Assembly: GCA_964452725.1 (NCBI GenBank)
Contig: CAYVMX010000005.1
Span: 1-63,716 of the forward strand
Direction of reading: 5' to 3'
Origin: CAYVMX01 sp964452725
Lineage (GTDB): Bacteria > Patescibacteriota > Gracilibacteria > JAHISY01
Length of the DNA stretch: 63,716 nucleotides
The translations under genes and the position numbers were made by a program. The notes under the pieces are model-generated. The model was not told the DNA's origin. It ran no database searches and saw only the letters and a list, made by a program, of their open reading frames with translations. Of this stretch, positions 24,079-33,665 are shown piece after piece. Position 1 is the stretch's first letter, and every line of letters starts with the position of its first letter.

Positions 24079-25395
24079 ATGCAAAAAGGCGCTGACCAGA
24101 CGCTTATCGATCTACAAAATGCGATTATCGCGAGTAATGTTCCGCAGATTGTCACTTATATGATCAGCTATGCGCTGGATCGTGGTAGCTCAGATATCCA
24201 TATCGAACCAGCTGAGCATGTCATACGCCTCCGCTATCGAGTCGATGGTGTCCTCTCTCGGATCATGGAATATCCGCCCAATCTTCACTCTGCGATCGTC
24301 GCCCGCATCAAAATCATGAGTAATCTAAAAATAGATGAGACGCGCATACCACAAGATGGTCGCACTCAAGTCACCACCAAAGAAGGACGCAATATGGATC
24401 TACGTGTCAGTACACTGCCAACTGTAAACGGAGAAAAGATCGTCATGCGTATCCAAGATAAGAGTCGCAAAATCCCAAATCTCGAACAACTCGGTATCGA
24501 AAACCACAACCTCAAAGCACTCAAAAATGCAATCGAGGAACCAAATGGAATAGTCCTAACAACTGGGCCAACAGGATCTGGGAAAACAACCACGCTCTAC
24601 TCCTGCCTTGATATCTTGAATACTCCTGAGGTCAATATAATGACCATTGAAGATCCAGTCGAAATCCAAATGGACGGACTCAACCAAAGTCAGACTCATG
24701 CTGCGATCGGCTACAGCTTCGCCAATGGACTAAGGACTGCTCTACGTCAAGACCCTGACATCATAATGGTCGGTGAGATCCGCGATCGTGAGACTATCAA
24801 TACCGCTATCGAAGCTGCACTCACAGGACATCTGGTACTCTCGACGATTCACACAAACTCAGCTGTCGCAACGATCACACGTATTATCAACATGGGAGTT
24901 CCTGCATTTCTGATCACAGCTACGCTCAATGCCATCATCGCACAACGTCTCGTCCGCCGCATCTGTGAAAAATGTAAGACCGAGGATGTCCTCACACCAG
25001 AGGTAGAACATCGTCTCGACGAGACTATCAAAACTATGAACCCCGAAGAGCGAAAATCTATAGGACTCGAAGAAGACAAATTCATTCTCAAAACCTACAA
25101 AGGCAATGGCTGCACTGAATGTGATGGTACTGGCTACAAAGGACGTATCGGTATCTACGAGATCATGGAAATGAATGATGCGATCAAAAATCTAATCCTC
25201 AAGGGTGCTAGCAATCTAGAAATCGAGAAAACTGCAATCGCCAATGGTATGCAAACGCTAGAACACGCAGGACTACACCTCATACTAAAAGGCATCACCT
25301 CTCCCGAAGAGGTCTACTCGGTAGCCACTCACAAAGAAGAGGAAGAATCGAAAAAAGAGAGTAGCTCAGATGCTCCAGAAATAACTAAAGCTTAA
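24079..25395 (+). CDS. pilB: Type IV pilus assembly ATPase PilB/GspE
   Basis: Hexameric cytoplasmic ATPase that powers pilus extension. Walker A is TTGPTGSGKTTTLYS near residue 163, the Asp box lies in MTIEDPVEI, Walker B is DIIMVGEIRDRETI, and the His box is TGHLVLSTIHTNSA. A C-terminal zinc site has CEKC and CTEC pairs (~295-340, including CDGTGYKGRIGIYE). At 438 aa it lacks the ~120-150-residue N-terminal domain found in most PilB proteins. The retained zinc domain argues for PilB over the retraction ATPase PilT. Confidence 0.9.
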   Translation: MQKGADQTLIDLQNAIIASNVPQIVTYMISYALDRGSSDIHIEPAEHVIRLRYRVDGVLSRIMEYPPNLHSAIVARIKIMSNLKIDETRIPQDGRTQVTTKEGRNMDLRVSTLPTVNGEKIVMRIQDKSRKIPNLEQLGIENHNLKALKNAIEEPNGIVLTTGPTGSGKTTTLYSCLDILNTPEVNIMTIEDPVEIQMDGLNQSQTHAAIGYSFANGLRTALRQDPDIIMVGEIRDRETINTAIEAALTGHLVLSTIHTNSAVATITRIINMGVPAFLITATLNAIIAQRLVRRICEKCKTEDVLTPEVEHRLDETIKTMNPEERKSIGLEEDKFILKTYKGNGCTECDGTGYKGRIGIYEIMEMNDAIKNLILKGASNLEIEKTAIANGMQTLEHAGLHLILKGITSPEEVYSVATHKEEEESKKESSSDAPEITKA

Positions 25396-25414
25396 TCACT
25401 CAATCACCTCAATC

Positions 25415-26812
25415 ATGCAATTCAAATATACAGCCCGTGATACTGCTGGCAAGGAGACTACTGGAACAATCGAAGCCGAGAGTAAACTTGCAGCTGCTGA
25501 CAAACTCTTCAATGAAGAGAGACTGACTGTGGTGAATCTAGATAAAATCAGTACAGAAACAGAAAAAGATACTGCTAAGCCGCCCAAGGATAAAAAACCT
25601 GCCCTAGTGGAAGATGAGAAAAAAACTCGCCTACATATCGGCAAAGCAGAAGAAAAAGTAATCATAAACGATTCCAAGCCAGATAAAAAAATCCAATCAC
25701 TACATGATCTTGGTGCAGCTATCGATGACTATCTTATGGAATACACCAAGATTTCTGTAAAAGAAAAAGTAATCTTTTTCCGTCTGCTGGCAGTTATGAT
25801 CAATGCTGGACTGCCGATCGTCAAATCGCTCAAAATACTCTCCAGACAAGGAGACAATAAGCGTTTTCAAAAAATGTTAATGGATGTAGCCGAAACTGTT
25901 GAATCGGGTGAGAGTTTTTCTAGTGCGCTGACAGAGTATGATACAGTCTTTAACGAGTCAGAGATCGGTGTGATTGCCTCTGGTGAGGCTTCTGGTCAGC
26001 TCAATCAAATCTTGACTGACCTTGCTAATGAAAGTGAGAAATCAGCCGCACTCAAAAGTAAAATCAAAGGCGCAATGATTTATCCAGCTGTGATTTTGAT
26101 AATCCTCGTACTCGTGACTATCGTTGTCATGACTGCTGTAATTCCAAAACTAGCAGACCTCTTCCTCGGAGCTGGTGTCGAGCTACCAGCCACAACCATG
26201 TTCTTGATCAATACTTCCAATTGGTTCGTTGACTCGACGCTGTTTGTGCCAAATTGGTTGGTCTTTATCCTAGCTATTTTTGGTACTTTTTTTGCAATTA
26301 AAACTTGGAAAAGAACTACCTCTGGTAAAATGCTTTGGGATCGTCTCATGTTGAAGCTGCCTCTTTTTGGTAAAGAACTTCATATGAAGATTGCACTAGC
26401 CGACTTTACCCGTCAGCTCTCTACCCTGACCGCCTCTGGTATCTCGATTGTCCGCGCACTAGATATCTCTGCCGATGCCGTCTCCAACGAAGTCTATCGC
26501 CAACGTATACGCGATATCAGAGAGGATGTCGAACAAGGTGTACCGATCAATGAGAGTATTGCCAATGATACTAGTGTTTTCCCCGATCTAGTCGTCAGCA
26601 TGATCGCTGTCGGAGAGCAAACTGCTCAGCTCGGTGAAGTTACAAAGAAAATCGCCTCTTTCTATGAAGAAGAGGTTGATCGTTTTGTAGACAATCTCAG
26701 CAAGATCATGGAACCAGTCATCATAGTGGTCGTCGGTCTCATGGTCGCTGGTCTGGTAATGGCTATCATGCAGCCGATCATGTCGATCGCTGATGTTGCA
26801 GCCAGTCAGTAG
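25415..26812 (+). CDS. pilC: Type IV pilus platform protein PilC/GspF
   Basis: Inner-membrane platform around which the pilus ATPase works. The short N-terminal domain has the family start FKYTARDTAGKETTGTIEAES. An unusual charged linker (~50-100) follows, then two GspF repeats (~115-240 and ~320-450) with membrane helices near 215-240, 270-295 and 430-455. The motifs FFRLLAVMINAGLPIVKSL and FTRQLSTLTASGISIVRAL mark each repeat. It ends two bases before the convergent topA stop. No pilin, pilD, pilM or pilT lies in the window. Confidence 0.92.
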   Translation: MQFKYTARDTAGKETTGTIEAESKLAAADKLFNEERLTVVNLDKISTETEKDTAKPPKDKKPALVEDEKKTRLHIGKAEEKVIINDSKPDKKIQSLHDLGAAIDDYLMEYTKISVKEKVIFFRLLAVMINAGLPIVKSLKILSRQGDNKRFQKMLMDVAETVESGESFSSALTEYDTVFNESEIGVIASGEASGQLNQILTDLANESEKSAALKSKIKGAMIYPAVILIILVLVTIVVMTAVIPKLADLFLGAGVELPATTMFLINTSNWFVDSTLFVPNWLVFILAIFGTFFAIKTWKRTTSGKMLWDRLMLKLPLFGKELHMKIALADFTRQLSTLTASGISIVRALDISADAVSNEVYRQRIRDIREDVEQGVPINESIANDTSVFPDLVVSMIAVGEQTAQLGEVTKKIASFYEEEVDRFVDNLSKIMEPVIIVVVGLMVAGLVMAIMQPIMSIADVAASQ

Positions 26813-26814
26813 AT

Positions 26815-29043
26815 TTAGGCCTCTGTCTTCCGTTCCGCAGAGCATCCCAGACAAACCTTCTTTTTTGATTTAATCACCATCACCTTGCCACACTCTGGAC
26901 ATGGTTCTTTCAGCGGTTCTGCCCAACTAGCAAATTTACACTTGGGATATTTGTCACATCCCCAAAACTTCTTTTTTTTCTTCACAGCAAATTTTTCAAT
27001 AATATCACCAGCATCACAGTCAGGACATTTAGCGCCAGTTTTCTTCGCATTTTTCTCAATATATTTACAGTCTGGATAGCCCGAGCAACCAACGAATGAG
27101 CCAAAACGTCCACGCTTGGCAGCGAGTGGCTTACCGCAGTTAGGGCATTTCTTTGCTGCCGCAGCTTTTTGAAGTTCTTGGTCTGCTGCTGCCTCTTTCT
27201 TGTCGAGCGGTTTGGCATTTTTACACTCAGGATAACCTGTACAACTGAGGAACTTACCAAAACGTCCAAGCTTGATCTCCATAGGCTTATTACACTTATC
27301 ACACTTCTCATCTGTCTTTTCAGTGATGATATCACCCTTCTTGACAGTCTTGTCCTTCTCTTCGATCAACGTATGGAAAGGCTCATAAAACTCTCGCATA
27401 GTCTCCTGCCATTTGTGTTTACCTTCGGCGATCTCATCGAGCTGCTCTTCCATACCAGCTGTGAATTTGTAATCCACAATCTTCGGAAAATGTGCGATCA
27501 GGAAATCATTGACTACAAAACCAGTATCAGTCGGCGTGAGACTACGATCAATTTTTTCTACGTAACCGCGGGTCTGAATCGTGCCGATCGTTGGTGCGTA
27601 AGTGCTCGGTCGTCCAATCCCTTCACTCTCCAGTTTTTTGACCAGAGAGGCCTCTGTATAGCGCGCTGGTGGCTTGGTGAAGTGCTGCTCTGGCACTAGC
27701 TCCAACAATTTGAGAATTTCTTTTTCCAAGATCTCTGGTAGCATTTTTTCTTCGTCTTGTTTGGACTCCTCTTCTGTATCGCGTCCTTCTGAATAAACTC
27801 TGAGGAACCCAGCGAAACGTATCACCTGACCTGTTGCGCGGAAAGTATAATCTTTGGCTAAGACATCGACACCAGTCTGATCTAGTATGGCTTCTGCCAT
27901 CTGGCAAGCCAACATACGCTGCCAGATCAGCTCATAGAGGCGAAGTGTGTCTTTTTCCAAATCACTGGCGAGACTATCGGGAGTATGTGCTGGATCAGTC
28001 GGTCGGATAGCTTCATGGGCCTCTTGGGCGCCTTTCGCTTTGGTTTTAAACACACGAGGCTGATCTGGTACATACTCTGCCCCATAGCGACTCTTGATCA
28101 CTTTGCGAGTAGACTCGACGGCGCTTTTGGCGAGATTAACCGAGTCAGTACGCATATAGGTAATGAGACCTTCACCTGTATCGCGTCCTTCATAGAGCCT
28201 CTGGGCAAGCATCATGGTTTTTTTCACACTAAACCCTAGCTTGCGACTCGCCTCCTGCTGGAGTGTACTAGTCGTGAAAGGTGGAGCTGGTTGGCGCTTA
28301 CGTTCTTTCTTTTCTACTGCACCGACTCTCCATTCTGTATTTTTGAGATCTAAAGTTATTTTCTCAGCGGCTGATTTATTGCCAACTACAGCCTTTTTAT
28401 CTGCGATCTTCGTCAATTCAGCTGTGAATTTATTGTTGCGCGGCGTCTCTAGATCCGCTGTCACACTCCAGTACTCGACTGCGTTGAAAGCTTGGATCTC
28501 ACGTTCACGCTCGACGATAAGCCGTACCGCCACACTCTGTACTCGTCCAGCGCTCAAACCGTAGCGGACTTTTTTCCAAATCAATGGTGAGAGCTCATAG
28601 CCAACAAGTCGATCAAGCACGCGTCTCGCCTGCTGCGCATCGACCATTTTGGCATCTATTTGACGTGGAGACTGAAGGGCAGCTTCGATCGCTGGCTTGG
28701 TGATCTCGTGAAATACAATACGCTCAATCTTCTTATCTTTGGCTTTTTCTAGATTGAGCGCAGACAAAAGATGCCACGCAATTGCTTCTCCTTCTCGATC
28801 TTCATCAGTCGCGAGGACGATTGTATCTGCCTTCTTGGCATCAGCTGTCAGCTCCTTGACTATCTTGAGCTTATCTTTGGATACGAGATAATCCGGCTCA
28901 AAAGTCTGTAGATCGATCCCCATCTGACTCTTTGGCAAATCACGGATATGCCCCATGCTCGCCTTCACGACATAACCTTTACCCAAAAATTTGGTAATCG
29001 TACGTGCCTTGGCTGGACTTTCGACTATGACTAACTTATTCAT
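26815..29043 (-). CDS. topA: DNA topoisomerase I
   Basis: Relaxes negative supercoils. The Toprim domain is at the start (KLVIVESPAKARTITKFLG, acidic triad in LATDEDREGEAIAWHL). The catalytic tyrosine lies in EGLITYMRTDSVNL near residue 303. Four C-terminal zinc ribbons of the topoisomerase type begin at about residues 577, 620, 668 and 705 (for example CDKCNKPMEIKLGRFGKFLSC read in parts). At 742 aa it is complete. A TAAGCT element is 9 bases before the ATG. Confidence 0.96.
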   Translation of the reverse strand: MNKLVIVESPAKARTITKFLGKGYVVKASMGHIRDLPKSQMGIDLQTFEPDYLVSKDKLKIVKELTADAKKADTIVLATDEDREGEAIAWHLLSALNLEKAKDKKIERIVFHEITKPAIEAALQSPRQIDAKMVDAQQARRVLDRLVGYELSPLIWKKVRYGLSAGRVQSVAVRLIVEREREIQAFNAVEYWSVTADLETPRNNKFTAELTKIADKKAVVGNKSAAEKITLDLKNTEWRVGAVEKKERKRQPAPPFTTSTLQQEASRKLGFSVKKTMMLAQRLYEGRDTGEGLITYMRTDSVNLAKSAVESTRKVIKSRYGAEYVPDQPRVFKTKAKGAQEAHEAIRPTDPAHTPDSLASDLEKDTLRLYELIWQRMLACQMAEAILDQTGVDVLAKDYTFRATGQVIRFAGFLRVYSEGRDTEEESKQDEEKMLPEILEKEILKLLELVPEQHFTKPPARYTEASLVKKLESEGIGRPSTYAPTIGTIQTRGYVEKIDRSLTPTDTGFVVNDFLIAHFPKIVDYKFTAGMEEQLDEIAEGKHKWQETMREFYEPFHTLIEEKDKTVKKGDIITEKTDEKCDKCNKPMEIKLGRFGKFLSCTGYPECKNAKPLDKKEAAADQELQKAAAAKKCPNCGKPLAAKRGRFGSFVGCSGYPDCKYIEKNAKKTGAKCPDCDAGDIIEKFAVKKKKKFWGCDKYPKCKFASWAEPLKEPCPECGKVMVIKSKKKVCLGCSAERKTEA

Positions 29044-29118
29044 ACTCAGAGGAGCTTACAGCGCTCTGTTGTCCTTACGCAAGAGCCATAGTGACGATTA
29101 CCAAATACATTGATCGAT

Positions 29119-30435
29119 TTAATGCTTATCATGTCCGTGCTCCTGAACGTTATCTGTCAAATGCTTCTCCCGAAAGGCATGTTCAATCCGACGTAGTGCA
29201 AGGATATAACTCGCATTACGATAGTCTGTTTCAAACTCTTCAGCGACCTCATGTACAGAGTGAAATGCTTCCTTTTGGGATTTTTCAAGCAACTTGGTAA
29301 CTTTTTCTTCTTTCCACTTTTCACCTTCGATATTTTGGACCCATTCGTAGTAGCTCACTGTCACACCACCGGCATTGGCGAGGATATCTGGCAAGACAGT
29401 GATGCCGTTCTTTACCAGTGTCGCGTGGGCAGTCGGTGTCGTCGGGCCATTGGCCAGTTCGACAATAGTCTTGGCGCGAATATGATTTTCATTGTCCACG
29501 GTGATTTGATCTTGCAACGCAGCGAGCACCAACACGTCGACGTCGAGTGTCAGCACTTCGGCATTGGTGATTTGGCGACACTCATGTCCTTTTTTATCTG
29601 CGCACTCTGTCGCTATCGCAGCTAGACACTCTCCGACTGCGCCTTTTTTTGCTTTACAGGTGTAGGCTGCCATCGGATCAAACCCATCTGAAGAATAAAC
29701 ACCACCGCGACTATCGGTCACTGCTACTACCTTGGCACCGAGCTCATGTGCGATCCTCGCAAAGTGATGCCCAGCATTACCAAAACCCTGAACCGCAACT
29801 GTCTTACCTGCTAGCTTGTCACCGATTTTTTCAAAATAAGTCTGAAGGACATACACGCCACCCGCAGCCGTCGCACTATCACGTCCGAGACTACCACCAT
29901 TGGCTATGCTCTTGCCTGTCACTACTGCCCGCCAGTCTTTTTCATTGGCATGTAGGCGATGATACTCATCGGCAATGATATCCATAATCTTGGCATTGGT
30001 ATAGACATCCGGTGCTGGCACATCGCGTCGTGGTCCAATGATCGGACCAATACTATGGGTAAACTCGCGCGCGATTTGCTCAATTTCCTTTTCTGAATAA
30101 TTGTGTGGATCAACAATCACACCACCCTTACCGCCACCATAGGGTATATCGACGACTGCGCATTTGATCGTCATCCAGCCAGCCAAGGCTTTGACCTCGC
30201 CCATATCTACCTCGGGGTGGAAGCGAATACCACCTTTGGCAGGACCACGTAACGTACTGTGCTGTACACGGAAACCTTGCAGCATCTCAGTCTCACCAGT
30301 ATCACGGTGAATATGAAAATTGACTTCAAGCACGCGCTCGGGCTCGTTCATGATCTTGCGCACGTCATCAGCCAAATCCATAGTATCGGCAGCTTGTGCG
30401 ATTTGAGCTTGAGTGTTTTTATAAAGAGAAGACAT
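29119..30435 (-). CDS. gdhA: Glutamate dehydrogenase
   Basis: Interconverts glutamate and 2-oxoglutarate plus ammonia with NAD(P)H. The catalytic lysine is in DIPYGGGKGGVIVDP near residue 105, the aspartate is in VPAPDVYTNAKIMD, and the Rossmann loop is VAVQGFGNAGHHFARIA near residue 217. At 438 aa it matches the hexameric type found in archaea and many bacteria. The His-rich C-terminal end (EHGHDKH) is odd but short. A -10 TAATAT ends 6 bases before the ATG. Coenzyme preference cannot be set. Confidence 0.95.
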   Translation of the reverse strand: MSSLYKNTQAQIAQAADTMDLADDVRKIMNEPERVLEVNFHIHRDTGETEMLQGFRVQHSTLRGPAKGGIRFHPEVDMGEVKALAGWMTIKCAVVDIPYGGGKGGVIVDPHNYSEKEIEQIAREFTHSIGPIIGPRRDVPAPDVYTNAKIMDIIADEYHRLHANEKDWRAVVTGKSIANGGSLGRDSATAAGGVYVLQTYFEKIGDKLAGKTVAVQGFGNAGHHFARIAHELGAKVVAVTDSRGGVYSSDGFDPMAAYTCKAKKGAVGECLAAIATECADKKGHECRQITNAEVLTLDVDVLVLAALQDQITVDNENHIRAKTIVELANGPTTPTAHATLVKNGITVLPDILANAGGVTVSYYEWVQNIEGEKWKEEKVTKLLEKSQKEAFHSVHEVAEEFETDYRNASYILALRRIEHAFREKHLTDNVQEHGHDKH

Positions 30436-30516
30436 AAAAAAATATTAACTAGAAAAGACCCGCGCAGTTTACTCTCTTTTGGATTAAGAGAGAATAAATA
30501 AAATCAGAAAACGCAC

Positions 30517-32055
30517 CTAACTAGTCAGATACTCTCTAATTCTCTTCGCAGCATCTTTAGTCTGCTCTAGTGAGAGATTGGGCAGACTGACTCGTATGTA
30601 GTGACTTTTGTCACTTATTTTTTGGGCAGCTTCGGAAAAAAACTTGAGTGCAGGGATCAAGATCACACCTTTTTGGGTACAAAGATCGTGGAGCTTTTGA
30701 TCGATCGAGACAGCCTTTTTAGTGCCATTTGGCACAGTATTGAGATCGATCAGACCGTAGTACATTGCTGCGTTACGTGGCACCCCTAATCCTTCAAAGA
30801 AAGCTTCCATGTTTTTATTTACAGCAGCTAGATACTTCGTACGCTCCTCTGCTCCGAGCAAAATATGCAACATACCAAGGATCTGACTCGGGCCAGGCAC
30901 AGAAGCAGTATGCTGGAAGCTCGCGAAAGTTCCTCCTGGAGCTTTCATCCAGATAAAAAATGTCCGGAAATCTGGTGCGTCATTGAGACTACCTTTAAAT
31001 AAATGATTGGTTAAATATTCATTGGCCTCTTGGCAGATCAATACATCGCCGAAACGCAGACCTGGACTACGCTCGATCTTGCTACGACCACAGAGACGCA
31101 GTGTGCGTTTCTTCGCCAGACCCCAGATAGACTGAAAGTCTGCGTGAAACTGAGCGTAGATCTCATCGGTCACAATCAAAGCATCGTGTTTTTCGGCGAC
31201 CTCAGCGATTTTTTTCAATTGCTCTGGACTATACTTAATACCAGTTGGATTATTGGGAGTGATGAGGAAGATCGCCTTTATTTTTTCTTTACTATTTACC
31301 AAATCATCTAGTGGATCATTTGGTATGTCACTTGGTATCTCTACTACGTTGAGTCCGCGAGAGTTGAACTCGTTGAAGTAAGGTGCGTAAGCAGGTGTAC
31401 TAGCTGCGATAGTGTCACCTTTTTTTAGGAAGCCGATCCCCTCTGCACCAAGCATCTTGAAAATAGTACCAATCGCATCATTGACTCCGAGCGTAAAAAT
31501 AAAATCACTCGAGCAAATCTCAGTGTCTCTGAGTAGCGCGCGATACATACCCGCGACGACGACCTTGACGATCGGTTCACCCCACGGTGTGTGATAGCTA
31601 CCACCGACGAGTGTACTGCGTTGAAAAATACCACTGATGGCCTCGAAGCGACTAAACTCAGCACACTGCTCAGCTTTCGCATAATTTTGGATTTTCTCCA
31701 AAACCTCATCGAAAGTCTGAAGGTGTGCGGCAGCTACCTTTGGTACATAATTGTCTTCGGCAAATTTTTTGATCTTAGCTTCGATCTCTGGCAAGTCTGC
31801 CTCGGTTTTTAAGTGAATTCGATAGCACTCGTGGTTGCAGTTGAGCACTGTGTCGACTGCCACAAGGAAGCTGTAAAAACCACGACTCCGTGCGGAAGGA
31901 CAAAAGCCCAGCCCCGGATCACCGCGCGAAAGATCAAGCACCTCAGAGGCAGAAAAATGTTTTTTGACTACCTCTTGTAGGTACGGAAAAATAAAAAACG
32001 GATTATGCTCCGCAACGGAGAAACCATATTCATTGTTACAAAGTTTCTTTGGCAT
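30517..32055 (-). CDS. Class I/II aminotransferase resembling aspartate 4-decarboxylase
   Basis: PLP fold type I enzyme. PNNPTGIKY near residue 265 and TDEIYAQF near 295 form the cofactor site. The PLP lysine is probably in CGRSKIERSPGLRFGDVL near residue 328, with an Arg in GLRFG for the substrate carboxylate. The length of 512 aa exceeds ordinary aspartate aminotransferases (~400). The long N-terminal region and the insertions resemble the bifunctional aspartate transaminase/aspartate 4-decarboxylase family, but the assignment is uncertain. It lies upstream of gdhA on the same strand, which could supply or use its glutamate. Confidence 0.75.
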   Translation of the reverse strand: MPKKLCNNEYGFSVAEHNPFFIFPYLQEVVKKHFSASEVLDLSRGDPGLGFCPSARSRGFYSFLVAVDTVLNCNHECYRIHLKTEADLPEIEAKIKKFAEDNYVPKVAAAHLQTFDEVLEKIQNYAKAEQCAEFSRFEAISGIFQRSTLVGGSYHTPWGEPIVKVVVAGMYRALLRDTEICSSDFIFTLGVNDAIGTIFKMLGAEGIGFLKKGDTIAASTPAYAPYFNEFNSRGLNVVEIPSDIPNDPLDDLVNSKEKIKAIFLITPNNPTGIKYSPEQLKKIAEVAEKHDALIVTDEIYAQFHADFQSIWGLAKKRTLRLCGRSKIERSPGLRFGDVLICQEANEYLTNHLFKGSLNDAPDFRTFFIWMKAPGGTFASFQHTASVPGPSQILGMLHILLGAEERTKYLAAVNKNMEAFFEGLGVPRNAAMYYGLIDLNTVPNGTKKAVSIDQKLHDLCTQKGVILIPALKFFSEAAQKISDKSHYIRVSLPNLSLEQTKDAAKRIREYLTS

Positions 32056-32131
32056 ATGTTTTGGTTTAAATAAGCCAAAAAATCTTAACTGTGTGCCGTA
32101 AGACTGTCAAAACTCCGAGCTAAAAACTTGC

Positions 32132-33220
32132 TCAGATATTGAGATTGGGATCAACATCGAGCAGCTTAAGTTTTTGATACTTGTTGGGAGTTTTTTGATA
32201 CAACCAGTGTGCTGCTCCAGCGATCATTGCTGCATTGTCAGTACAGTAGCTCATTTTTGTGGGGTGGCGCAGAGTTATTCCCAGCTGTGCTGAATACTTT
32301 TGAACCTGCTTTCGCAAAAATTTATTGGCACTGACTCCCCCCGCAAGGTGAATCTCCTTGGCTTGATAATGTTTCGACACAAGGAAAAGCTTCGTCGCTA
32401 GCACATCGACTACGGCTACCTGAAACTCTGCTGCCAAATTAGCGATTTGTTGTTGATTGAGTTTTTTATTTTGGACTCTTCTGCGCACCTCACTCTTGAG
32501 CCCTGAGAAAGAAAAATCGAAGCTGGTAAGTGTCAGTCGTCCAGCTCGCAGCCGCTCCCCTACTTCGACGGAATTAAAATTACGTGAGATATCTTTGGGT
32601 AGCAGCCACGCCCGTGGCAGCAATGAATCTGCTGATAGGCTACCAAGCTTAGCAATTTTTTCGATCGCTGGACCACCCGGATAGCCTAGATCGAGCATTC
32701 GCGCGACCTTGTCAAAAGCCTCACCCGCTGCATCATCGCGAGTCTCACCAAGTAGTTTGGGCTTCGTCGCAGCAGACTCCAATAAAACTAGCTCATTGTG
32801 CCCACCACTCGCTGTGAGTGTGACAACTGGATACTGAATCTCCTGCTCCTCTCGCTCCAGCCAGTTGGCACGGATATGCCCCAAGATATGATTGACACCG
32901 ATCAGAGGCTTGTCTGAAAACGTCGCAAGTGTATTGGCAACGGTAACCCCCGTAAGAAGGCTACTAGCTAGACCCGGACCATACGTGATAGCGATGGCAT
33001 CGATCTGTTTCAAATCAATATGGGCCTCTGCCAAAGCTCGCTCTATCACAGGTAAGATCACTTCTACATGTGCTCGTGCTGCCACCTCTGGTACAACTCC
33101 ACCTGTCTGGGCATGGAGTGTTGCCTGACTCGCAATCACGCTACTCAACACTTCGCTGCCATCGCGTACTACGGCAGCTGCTGTCTCATCGCAACTAGTC
33201 TCAATACCAAGAATAAGCAT
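32132..33220 (-). CDS. tsaD: tRNA N6-threonylcarbamoyladenosine transferase TsaD
   Basis: Transfers threonylcarbamoyl to A37 of tRNAs that read ANN codons. It has the ASKHA ATPase fold with LGIETSCDETAAAVV at the start, metal-binding GVNHILGHIRANWL (HxxxH) near residue 107, and later motifs SGGHNEL, GYPGGPAIEK, SFSGLKSEV and the DNAAMIAGAA end motif. At 362 aa it is slightly longer than usual (~340). It ends in TGA, one of two such stops noticed. TsaB, TsaC and TsaE are not in the window. Confidence 0.96.
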   Translation of the reverse strand: MLILGIETSCDETAAAVVRDGSEVLSSVIASQATLHAQTGGVVPEVAARAHVEVILPVIERALAEAHIDLKQIDAIAITYGPGLASSLLTGVTVANTLATFSDKPLIGVNHILGHIRANWLEREEQEIQYPVVTLTASGGHNELVLLESAATKPKLLGETRDDAAGEAFDKVARMLDLGYPGGPAIEKIAKLGSLSADSLLPRAWLLPKDISRNFNSVEVGERLRAGRLTLTSFDFSFSGLKSEVRRRVQNKKLNQQQIANLAAEFQVAVVDVLATKLFLVSKHYQAKEIHLAGGVSANKFLRKQVQKYSAQLGITLRHPTKMSYCTDNAAMIAGAAHWLYQKTPNKYQKLKLLDVDPNLNI

Positions 33221-33252
33221 GCTGCCAGTGTGCCGTAAAATTCAAAAACTCG

Positions 33253-33591
33253 CTAGGCTGTAGCAAGATTGATTGCCTCACGGGCGTGTCGCGCTACGGA
33301 CTCGACACGATATGATTTTTGACTTTTATCTATCACGGCGAACCCATTAGCTCCACGATAGATACCTGCCTGCTCACTGGAGAATAAATCACTACCTACT
33401 ACGGCTGATCTAATTTTTTTGTGTAGTTCGGTCGGTGCGACTATGACCAACCTACCAAACTGATCGATAACCTCGAATTCACTTGCGTCTATACCGGCTA
33501 GCATTACCAGCTGATCGGTAATATAGGATAAGGCTGCTTCTTTGCTGCCCTCTGCCCTAGCTTCGCTAGCTTTAGATGTAGATTCAATCAT
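33253..33591 (-). CDS. Hypothetical protein, 112 aa
   Basis: I do not recognise the family. It has a charged Ala/Glu/Lys-rich N-terminal helix (MIESTSKASEARAEGSKEAAL), then an alpha/beta pattern (FEVIDQFGRLVIVAPTELHKK, GIYRGANGFAVIDKSQKSYRV). No membrane segment or cysteine is seen. A longer reading from 33621 is impossible because that codon overlaps the -10 of a strong promoter (33620-33648). The ATG at 33591 leaves a leader of about 22 bases. Confidence 0.6.
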   Translation of the reverse strand: MIESTSKASEARAEGSKEAALSYITDQLVMLAGIDASEFEVIDQFGRLVIVAPTELHKKIRSAVVGSDLFSSEQAGIYRGANGFAVIDKSQKSYRVESVARHAREAINLATA

Positions 33592-33619
33592 TTGTCTCTT
33601 AAAATTAAAATTGATAAAC

Positions 33620-33648
33620 ATAATATCAAAATTTTACTACTTTGTCAA
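33620..33648 (-). promoter_or_regulatory. Near-consensus promoter of the 112-aa orphan
   Basis: On the minus strand it reads TTGACA (33648-33643), a 17-base spacer and TATTAT (33625-33620). It is among the strongest promoters in the window, and it fixes the start of the downstream gene at 33591. Confidence 0.75.
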
Positions 33649-33665
33649 GTAAAAGATGACTAATA